From: Pelargonium cotyledonis
Taxonomy: Eukaryota > Streptophyta > Magnoliopsida > Geraniales > Geraniaceae
Length of the DNA: 21,095 nucleotides
Assembly: GCA_036897625.1 (NCBI GenBank)
Contig: JAYMTA010001220.1
Location: 1 to 21,095 of the forward strand
Direction of reading: 5' to 3'
Shown here: one piece after another, positions 1-21,095 of the stretch
Layout: each line of letters starts with the position of its first letter
How positions within the stretch are numbered: position 1 is the first letter of the stretch
The notes under the pieces: generated by a model
Told to the model about the DNA's origin: nothing
Databases searched by the model: none
The model's input: only the letters and a program-made list of their open reading frames with translations
Translations under genes and position numbers: made by a program

Positions 1-789
1 ATATAGTTAATTATTCATTGAGGGAAAAAAAAAAAAATATATATATATATATATACGGTCATGGAATGAGAATAAACATAAGTTTCATTTTCATCACAAT
101 TTAATTAATTAAATGATTGTATAACTTAAACAATTGAGTTCCACGTGGACAAGTACAATAAAGATATATTAATGAGTACATTGAAAGTTCAGGTCCATTC
201 GAGACTGGGCTAGTCGGGACAGAACTCGATTGGAACTTGTTTAGTCATTCGTGTAGTTGGAGGGGTAATACGGTAAATTACAGTTGGGGTAGAGGGGAGA
301 GAGAATCTGAAAAGAAGCTTTGGGGACAAGCCAATAGCATGATGACACGACACATTTGGCCCACCCCACTCCCCACACGAGCTCAGCTACGCCATTTTTG
401 GCACTTTGGGTTTTTGGCCCAACGCTCCATCATAAAGCCAATTCAAATTCATTTCTTCTTCCTTTTTTTTTTTCTTCATTTGATTTACTTTTTTTTTCAC
501 GGATAATTTCATTAAATCAAATTACACCGCTTAAAAAATAAGAAAAATGTGAATTTTCAAATAAAAAATTGTTTTTTGTAGAAACAAAATAAAACCAAAA
601 ACAACTATTATCGTCAAGATTTATGCCAAAATTAAAAGAAGAGTTCGGCTTACTCGACTTGGTATGAAACTAAGGTAGGCTTTTCGGCAGGCTTCATAGT
701 GCATGATGCGTAATTTTGACTGGTTGGAGGTTGTTGGTTGACGGCCACTTGCCTAGGCACAATGGACCCCACCCAACCGAGGAAGATTG
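1..789. other. intergenic sequence, nothing recognised
   Basis: AT-rich sequence with a poly-A and AT-dinucleotide run near 27-55 and a T-rich run near 464-500. The short open frames here begin at non-ATG codons or are low-complexity translations. I see no conserved protein motif, tRNA or clear repeat. A GC-richer patch around 340-380 could belong to an old promoter, but nothing in the sequence proves that. Confidence 0.5.
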
Positions 790-1211
790 AAGGTTAGCTT
801 TACAGCTGAGGGGAAGTTGGGTGGGGCATGGATCATTCGTGGCTATACGGGACGATGATGGAGGGGAGGCCGAACCTACAAATTGGGTGTTTGTGAGCCC
901 TTAATTGCTAAAACAATTACGATTAGAGAGGCTTTTAGTTAGATTGAAGTTCAGGGTTAGGGCTCGCTAGAGATTGAATCGGATGCGGAAGAGGTTATTA
1001 TTGCTTTGCAAATTCGGGGGAGGATGATTCCAGTGCCTTAGGTCTAATAGTTAAATACATTTTGTCTATTACTGCAAATTTTCTTTTTGTTAATTTTAGT
1101 TGGATCAGCTTGTATGTGAACAAAATAGCTCATACATTAGTTAGATATTCTTATTTAGTATCAGGAGTACAGGGATGGTTGAGTCTTCAACCTCCCATTG
1201 ATGTTTCTTAG
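790..1211 (+). pseudogene. decayed RNase H-like domain fragment (RVT_3 type, retroelement-derived)
   Basis: Conceptual translation gives the C-terminal half of a plant RNase H-like domain (the RVT_3 family found in non-LTR retrotransposons and related plant genes). From about 967 one frame reads LEIESDAEEVIIALQIRG, matching the family pattern of an acidic ESDA block followed by an alternating helix. After a frameshift near 1018-1020 a second frame reads EDDSSALGLIVKYILS and then VNKIAHTLVRYSYL, matching the family's N-x-x-A-H-x-L-A/V-R end. It stops at 1209-1211. Weak similarity upstream (about 790-960, including TITIREAF and in-frame stops) suggests more of the domain. With a frameshift and stops it is a dead fragment. 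The family call rests on motif recognition, not an alignment. Confidence 0.55.
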
Positions 1212-1292
1212 TTGTTGCTTTTGAAGATGGTTGCTGATTAATAAAATTTCGAATGTCTTGTTCAATAAATATGTATGAGTAATATGAACATC

Positions 1293-1482
1293 AGTTGTTT
1301 GATATAACTTTATATCAGTTGCATCAATGAGGAGATGACATCTCATTTAAAATTATGGATCCGAACGGGTCGATTCGCTCCCAAAAATTAACTTGGGTGA
1401 GTATAAGTGAAATTTAATGAGGTGTCATCACCTTATTTGGCTCGGTTAAGTTGCAACTGATATAAAGTTATATCAGTCAACT
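1293..1482. mobile_element. MITE-like inverted-repeat element, about 190 bp
   Basis: The ends are inverted copies of each other. The left arm (1293 to about 1345) and the right arm (about 1407-1482, reverse complement) share TGATATAACTTTATATCAG followed by TTGCA, and further in share blocks resembling GATGACAYCTCATT. Each outer block is itself nearly palindromic. Short size, AT-richness and lack of coding capacity fit a MITE. I could not identify a target-site duplication, so the superfamily is unknown and the ends may be off by several bases. Confidence 0.55.
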
Positions 1483-2326
1483 TATACACACTTTACTATA
1501 TATATATGTTCACACACTGTTGCCGTTATGTATTTGGAATTCCAAACTATAATTTTCATCAAATTGCATTACCGAAACAAAGTTGTTTTATTTTGTTATT
1601 TATTGCAATAGGATCTACCATGCTCCGTTACTTCATGATGTGCTTTTCATAAAATGTTTTAGGTTTTAATAATAATTTATCAGTCATGTTGTGACCTCAT
1701 TTAGTCTATTAATTTAGTGAATTGTCATGTTGAGTGACCCCGAACATGTCAAACATCACCAGTTTCAAGTAAAAGTCTCATGTTGAAAATTTTGGTCATA
1801 TGAGATATTTTCAGTCAAATATTAAAATTTAGATAATATATCAAGAGTAGTGCTAAAGAGGAAGAAGTACTCGACGTGGAGCCTTTCAAAACTATAGGTA
1901 GCACTATAACAATGACGAAATAAGCACGCAACACCTCATTATGGCTTTCATTTGCTTAACCACAAGCGAGTTAAGAGAATTACAATGTGTATAAGACACT
2001 TTAAGGATAGAGCTCCTACAAATACATTTTAAACGATCATTTTTCATAAATGAAATTGATTACATTGTAATGTGATGATAATCTGATTGATTATGGAGGC
2101 CGATCTCAATAGAATAACTCTGTTTAAATATATTTGGCTTAAACTCGAGCGAGTTCAACCATAGTCCAGTGATGGGGTAAGCTAACCGAGTGTCCAAACG
2201 GAGGATTAGGACGAACGAATTATAATCCAAACACCTCATATCGTGTAGCGTTATCAGTCTCTTCTCAATATCGCCTTAACATTTATTTTCTGCTGAGATT
2301 CTCAGCCAAAACCTCTCTCTCAAGCC
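1483..2326. other. upstream region of the plastid RF1 gene
   Basis: AT-rich sequence before the start codon at 2327, presumably holding the promoter and 5' UTR. I see no convincing single TATA box or cis-element. The stretch near 2241-2326 is pyrimidine-rich (TCTCTTCTC, CCTCTCTCTC), which is common in plant 5' UTRs. No gene or repeat was recognised here. Confidence 0.4.
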
Positions 2327-10461
<8,135 letters not shown>

Positions 10462-11168
10462 TTTTTTACCGGTAGAAGTTTGGTCGTAGGTGTAGAAAGA
10501 GGACTCTTCAAAACCCTGCAAACTGTTATGTTGCATCCAAGTTATTTTTCCTTTTTAGAAAAAGAAGAAGAAAGAAAATCAGTGTTGCACGTTTTCACTT
10601 GTATCTGATGTGCACGTGTTCTAACAAATTCAAAAGATGCTCATGTATTATAGAAATGTCGTTAAAATTTATGCATAACTGAATTATCACATGGACACTC
10701 TTAGCAACATATATGATCATTTAAAAGGTCATTTTATGTCAAACATAATAGTAAGAACAAGTTTTGAATTGTTTAGACTTTAGAGCAATAATGTATCACA
10801 AGAAAAGTTAACATTATAAGTTATTAAGTGTACAGTATATGACATATATGCACGTATATGTTATCGATATTGAGATTTGAATCTGAAATATAGTGTACAG
10901 TACATGACATATATGCTCGTATATGTCATCAACATTGAGATTTGAATCTGAAACTTAACGTAGAAATCAATGCGCATGAACTGAACGACATAACATATCT
11001 TGGTTGTTAGTATATTTTATAAAAAATGAACTATACTCAGAAGCCCATTCGTAGGAAAGAAAAGCCCAAATCGATCATTACCTAAAAATAATCCTACGCT
11101 TTGGCGGCTGATACCGTTACTTAGTATCATCGTCTTCGTTTTCTCCATTTCAATTCTGGTGTTCTACA
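10462..11168. other. intergenic region between RF1 and mTERF genes
   Basis: This holds the 3' UTR of the release factor gene and the promoter and 5' UTR of the mTERF gene. Apart from the 65-bp tandem repeat at 10827-10956 it is AT-rich with no recognised gene. At about 11042-11072 two AGCCCA motifs (AAGCCCATTC and AAGCCCAAATC) resemble the GGCCCA-type site II elements frequent in promoters of plant organelle-biogenesis genes. They lie about 100 bp upstream of the mTERF start. Confidence 0.45.
10827..10956. repeat. 65-bp tandem repeat, two copies
   Basis: Units at 10827-10891 and 10892 to about 10956 both begin AGTGTACAGTAYATGACATA and end in TTGAGATTTGAATCTGAAA, with a few substitutions between them. 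Each unit contains a near-palindromic run of ATATGYAYGTATATG. It is an intergenic duplication of unknown origin. Confidence 0.85.
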
Positions 11169-12404
11169 ATGGCGGCACTTTCAGTCCCAAATTTCCACTG
11201 TTTCAGATTAGCTCACCACAACAACACCTACTCATCATCGCCATCAACAATTTCTTGTTCATTCACTACCACTTCCTCTCTCAGTCCCTTCTCTTCCCTA
11301 TCATCCGCCGCAAGTCCAACAATTTCCTGCGTCTCTTCCGCTAAAACAACCTCGTCGCTCGCCGACGAACAACCCTTCGTCGTCTCTTACCTCATAAACT
11401 CGTGCGGGTTGTCCCCAGAATCCGCAATTTCAGCTTCCCGGAAAGTGAAATTCCGGTCTCCAGAAAATCCTGATTCAGTCCTCGCCGTTCTCCGAGACCA
11501 CGGATTCTCCGAAACCCAGATCTCGAAACTTGTCAAGACACGACCTAGGCTTCTCGTCGCCGACGCCCAGACCTCAATTTTGCCCAAACTCCAGTTCCTC
11601 CTCTCCATCGGCGTCCCCAAATCGGTCCTCACCAAAACCCTATCTCGCGACCCATCGATTTTGGCCCGAAGCTTACAAAACCGCATCGTACCCTCCTACG
11701 ACTTCCTCAAAACCGTGCTTTTGTCCCATGAACGAATCGCCTCCGCTCTGCAACGCGCCTCCTCGGTTTTTCTCCAAGGCCACTCCAAGTATCTTGTCCC
11801 TAACATCGAGTTCTTGCGCCGATCCGGCGTCGCCGAATCGTGCATTTCTCTGCTCCTGACCAGCTACCCGGAGGCTCTACTCCGGCGACACGAGCGGTTT
11901 CTTGAAACCGTCAAGGAGGTGCAGCTCATCGGATTCGACCCCAAGAAATCGACTTTCGTGCTGGCGATTCACACATTGTCCGGGGAGGTCAACAGAGCTT
12001 CATGGGACAGGTGTTTCGAGGTTTATTCGAGGTGGGGTTGGAGCAAAGATGAGATTCAAGAAGCGTTCTAGAAGCACCCGAATTGTATGATCTTGTCGGA
12101 GAAGAAGATCACGAAAGCTACGGAATTTTTTGTGGAGGAGATGGGGTGGGACTCCAGTGCCATTGCCAAGCAGCCCACGGATCTGTTTTACAGCTTAGAG
12201 AAAAGGATAAAGCCGAGGTGTTGGGTTGCTCAGGCGTTGGTGAAGAGAGGGTTGGTGAAGAAAGATTTGAGCTTGTTTTCAATCTTGGTACATTCTGAGG
12301 AGAAGTTTCTGGAAAAGTTTGTGAGTGAATTTGAAGAAGATGTGCCTCAGCTGATGAGTGTGTATAAAGGAGAGGTTGGTTTTGAGGAAGCAATAGGATC
12401 TTGA
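11169..12404 (+). CDS. mTERF-family protein, intronless, interrupted by an in-frame TAG
   Basis: mTERF proteins are helical-repeat nucleic-acid-binding factors that control transcription or RNA metabolism in mitochondria and chloroplasts. The ATG at 11169 opens a Ser/Thr-rich N-terminus of about 60 residues, likely an organelle presequence. Then come the motifs of the large intronless plant mTERF clade: VVSYLINSCGLSPESAISAS, RKVKFRSPENPDSVLAVLRD, HGFSETQISKLVKTRPRLL, IVPSYDFLKTVL, LVPNIEFLRRSGV, IGFDPKKSTFVLAIHTLSG and WGWSKDEIQEAF. A TAG follows at 12069-12071 after 300 residues. The same frame then continues as KHPNCMILSEKKITKATEFF, MGWDSSAIAKQP, LEKRIKPRCWV and LVKRGLVKKDLS to a TGA at 12402-12404, as expected of the family's C-terminus. 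Full length would be 411 codons. The stop makes this a recent pseudogene, a truncated product or a sequencing error. Confidence 0.88.
12069..12071 (+). other. in-frame TAG splitting the mTERF reading frame
   Basis: The codon falls between EAF and KHPNCM, where relatives usually have a basic residue (AFRKHP or AFKKHP type). A single A-to-T change of AAG would produce it. The 110 residues downstream are intact and in frame, so little other decay has accumulated. The next in-frame ATG is at 12087. Confidence 0.9.
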
Positions 12405-12699
12405 AAAGAAGATTCAGATCTTAACAAATTGGCAATTGGATTCTTGTTTGTTTGTGTTGTTTCTGGTTCAACAGATGCAGCAGAAATAGATTTTTGTTCA
12501 TTGATCTTGATTGTTGTTACCTAGCTAGGATGTACTGAGCAATTGTTTCGTTGAGATCTGTGTGGCCATTCATCTATGAAGCTTCATTTTTGGTTCACCT
12601 ACATTTCTTATTGTGTTACCAATGTTTTCTAGGTATAGTTGCCAAAACGGGTCCCAACCAACCCGGGTATTGGAAACTCAATCCGTTTCTCAAAGATAC

Positions 12700-12890
12700 T
12701 GTACGAAGCTAGTGGGAAGTAAACAAGTAGAGTACAACCGAGCAACAACTAATATGTAAATTTGGTCATTAATCACCAACACATATAAAAGCAAGCAATT
12801 CAAGAAACACAAACAATATTTACATGAAAAACCCAAAGCGGAAAAAATCACGGGACCGGAGTCCACTCCAAAATATCTACTATCAACAAT
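12700..12890 (-). mobile_element. possible Copia-type LTR remnant
   Basis: Read on the minus strand, this contains GATATTTTGGAGTGGACT, TCCCGTGATTTTTTCCGC, TTTGGGTTTTTCATGTAAAT and a T-rich tail ending near TTCGTACA at 12700. This order resembles the R-U5 part of plant Ty1/copia LTRs (the GGGTTTTTCACGTAAAT motif followed by CT/T-rich sequence and a terminal CA). I find no second LTR, no coding domains and no clear target duplication. The upstream limit is uncertain and could reach beyond 13200. Confidence 0.4.
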
Positions 12891-13773
12891 AATGGTTATA
12901 CACAATGTTCTATTGTTCTCTCCAGATATAACTAGCAGCATACAATCATCTATACTTAGAACAATCATCAAGTAATATGGGAAACAAAAACAAACTAGAA
13001 GTAGAGAAAATATCACCAAAAAAAGAGTTGTTTGTCCAAAGTCCATTTGACACACTTGCAGACCTCTGATTGAGATTTCCACCGGTGAAAAGGTAGATGT
13101 CGATGAGGTAAAGAAGTTGTTCAAATATCAAAACAATCCAACAGTCAGATCTCCATGGTTGATCGAAATACCGGGACTGACATGTGCTAAAAATATCAAC
13201 AACACCTCTCTCACTCTTTTGCTTTCTCTCTCTATTTTTGTCCTCTCACACACTATAATTTCTAGCAGTCAAAGACAAGGATAATAACATCCTTAATATA
13301 CCTTTTGGCCTCATGAGCTTGAGTCTCTCAAAATAACCAAATAAGAAAGGACCTAACCCAATAGTTTCAGACTGGATGTACCAAAAAAAAAAAAACAATG
13401 TGTTTCATGCTTAAAATCCCGAAATTCGACACTATCTCGAAAATCCTATAGAGTTGGATTAAGGGTTCATCAACCCAAATTGACTTTGTTGAAAGTTTTG
13501 GTTTGTCTTCTATTCTATATAAGTTGATAGATATTGTTTAATACTACTAAAAAGCATTGGTATCAATAAGAATTCAAGAATGATGATAGGTTATAATTGA
13601 AACTGATGTTATGATCATTTCAAGAAGGAGAACCAAAAATTTCGGGTTGCATAGTTAAGATTCAATCCAATTTGTGTATGTGGAGCTCAAAGACGTGACC
13701 AAATGATATATATTTAATAAAATATAAAAGTTCTTTCAATTTTTTTAGAGGTCAATTCAACTAGAAGATGACG

Positions 13774-13830
13774 GGCCTTTTTATGTCATCCAGCTAATAG
13801 GCCCAATATGGAAACAGAGCCCAGCCCGAA
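13774..13830 (+). promoter_or_regulatory. candidate site II-type promoter elements of PEX6
   Basis: GGGCC at about 13775, AGGCCCAAT at 13799-13807 and AGCCCAGCCCG at about 13820 cluster roughly 210-260 bp upstream of the start codon. GGCCCA/TGGGCC motifs are common in proximal promoters of plant housekeeping and organelle-biogenesis genes. Function is inferred from motif and position only. Confidence 0.35.
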
Positions 13831-13970
13831 ATAGTTGCTTACGTTTGCAACGGTTAATTATTGCGTCAGCATCAGAGCAAATATTGCAGAAACAGAACCA
13901 GACCATCATCTACATCGATATGCGAAATTTTCCATTTTCACAGCTAACAGAGTGATCGGGAGCTGAGAGC

Positions 13971-14009
13971 ATGGACATATGTAGAACAACCGAGAGAGAG
14001 TTGAATTGA
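13971..14009 (+). promoter_or_regulatory. possible 12-codon upstream ORF of PEX6
   Basis: An ATG at 13971 opens a 12-codon frame that stops at 14007-14009, 25 bases before the first PEX6 ATG. It matters only if transcription starts upstream of 13971, which the sequence cannot show. The short peptide (MDICRTTERELN) has no recognised motif. Confidence 0.25.
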
Positions 14010-14034
14010 ACCTAGCTAGGGTATACTGTGAACT

Positions 14035-20320
<6,286 letters not shown>

Positions 20321-20329
20321 GTTTCTGGT

Positions 20330-20503
20330 ATACCTGGCAATTGGGCCGGGCCAATAATGAACCTGTGTTCATCGAACAACTTTTTTTCAATCTTGTCGTG
20401 TCTCCCCACGTGGTGGGAAAGGTGAAGACCGATGAAAAATTGCAAACTACCAATACTTTAGTTTTTCTTTTAGCCCGGCCCACATCCCGAATTGCCTGGT
20501 TCT
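20330..20503. mobile_element. MITE in the PEX6 3' UTR with 10-bp target duplication
   Basis: A 174-bp block lies between identical 10-bp direct repeats AGTTTCTGGT at 20320-20329 and 20504-20513. Its ends are imperfect inverted repeats: the left begins ATACCTGGCAATTGGGCCGG and the inverted right end begins AGAACCAGGCAATTCGGG, followed by GGGCCGGGC. A 9-11 bp target duplication fits Mutator-like elements. The first copy of the duplication starts at the final A of the PEX6 TGA stop codon, so the element inserted within a few bases of the reading-frame end without altering it. Confidence 0.75.
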
Positions 20504-20513
20504 AGTTTCTGGT

Positions 20514-21095
20514 GTTGCAGCATATACTATGGCGGTCATCTGCAAGAACACAGCAAAAGTCCACCTCTTCCGGTAACCTACGAACACACTATACCTTTTT
20601 TGTTTTCCTTTTTAAGATTTCAAATAAGCGACATAGATACACAGGTTGTCCCTATTGCCCATTCTTGTAAAGCGTATTTTAGGAATTCATGTCCATTAAA
20701 GTGGGAGACCTATGAATCACATAAATCAATGTATAAATTTCTCGAGCATTCTTGCGTCTTTTTCCAAATGATTGTGCTATGAATTGAATTAGCAAAAAGA
20801 GATTGGTAAAATTGGGATAGTTTTAGGCATTAATTAGTGCAAGTTTTCAAGTAATCATATTCTTGGGTTTTTATCTTATGCTGTGAGTACATACCTGATT
20901 CGGCATAAAAAATCGGTCAAGGGTTGAAGTCAAAATTGGATGATAGGAATTGAGAATTAGGGTTAACAATCGGGAATTAGGGCTTGGGAGGCGCGTGAGT
21001 CACGTGGACCCACCTGGGCACGTAGGGCGCACGACTAGGAGGTGGGGTCCACCCGGCCTCACCCCTCCCCTCTTGTGGCCGGCCCCAGAAAGGCA
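20514..21095. other. PEX6 3' flank and GC-rich window edge
   Basis: The first part continues the original PEX6 3' UTR and downstream sequence and is AT-rich. From about 20984 to the end the composition shifts sharply to GC-rich, with CACGTG at 21001-21006 and an inverted pair GTGGACCCACC (21004-21014) and GGTGGGGTCCACC (21041-21053). This may be the edge of a transposon or the promoter of a neighbouring gene. The window ends before it can be identified. Confidence 0.4.

Larger units (their letters stand above)
12405..14034. other. intergenic region between mTERF and PEX6 genes
   Basis: The first 200-300 bases are presumably the mTERF 3' UTR. A possible retrotransposon LTR remnant follows from about 12700 on the minus strand. 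The stretch 13300-13770 is AT-rich and unrecognised. The final 250 bases are the PEX6 promoter and leader, containing GGCCCA at 13800-13805 and AGCCCAGCCCG nearby. The longest open frame (12690-13124, minus) has no recognisable domain and runs through the LTR-like sequence. Confidence 0.45.

Noticed and set aside
237-506. 89-aa open frame on the + strand
   Set aside because: It begins at a non-ATG codon, ends in Phe/His-rich translation of a T-run and has no domain or homologue I recognise.
11530-11859. 109-aa open frame overlapping the mTERF gene in another frame
   Set aside because: Pro/Ser-rich shadow of the mTERF coding sequence, which has clear family motifs in its own frame.
12087-12404. 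Separate 105-aa gene starting at the internal ATG
   Set aside because: It is in the same frame as the upstream mTERF sequence and continues its repeats, so it is the severed C-terminus and not an independent gene.
12690-13124. 144-aa open frame on the minus strand, hydrophobic
   Set aside because: No recognisable domain. It lies in LTR-like sequence, and its hydrophobicity follows from T-rich codons.

Overview
This window is nuclear DNA of a flowering plant, most likely a eudicot. It is AT-rich, the genes have many short GT-AG introns, the encoded proteins are plant-type (plastid release factor, plant mTERF, peroxin 6), and small DNA transposons sit between and inside the genes. I could not fix the family. 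All three genes lie on the + strand.

Layout. 1-2326 is intergenic, with a decayed RNase H fragment (about 790-1211) and a 190-bp inverted-repeat element (1293-1482). 2327-10461 is a 15-exon gene for a plastid peptide chain release factor 1 (APG3/PrfA type, about 417 aa). 11169-12404 is an intronless mTERF-family gene, probably organelle-targeted, interrupted by an in-frame TAG at 12069-12071. 12405-14034 is intergenic, with a possible LTR remnant and the promoter of the next gene. 14035-20320 is a 16-exon gene for PEX6, a peroxisomal AAA+ ATPase of about 941-946 aa that looks complete. 20321-21095 is the 3' flank, with a MITE abutting the PEX6 stop codon and a GC-rich block at the window edge.

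The genes are separate single-gene loci. The first concerns plastid translation termination, the second organelle gene expression, the third import-receptor recycling at the peroxisome. I see no operon-like or pathway link between them.

The least ordinary part is the transposon content. The three largest introns of the release factor gene each hold a different DNA element. Intron 7 holds a Mutator-like, Pack-MULE-style element of about 1.4 kb with long inverted ends and a dead fragment of a ZAT-type C2H2 zinc-finger gene; its right end is tandemly duplicated. Intron 9 holds a 610-bp hAT-like element with an exact 8-bp target duplication. Intron 13 holds a Stowaway-like MITE next to a 144-bp tandem duplication that contains hairpins. 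A fourth element lies in the PEX6 3' UTR, and its 10-bp target duplication includes the last base of the stop codon. I found no RNA genes, CRISPR array or evidence of a wholly new biological system. The points most worth checking are the composite element in intron 7, the mTERF stop codon and the PEX6 3' UTR insertion.
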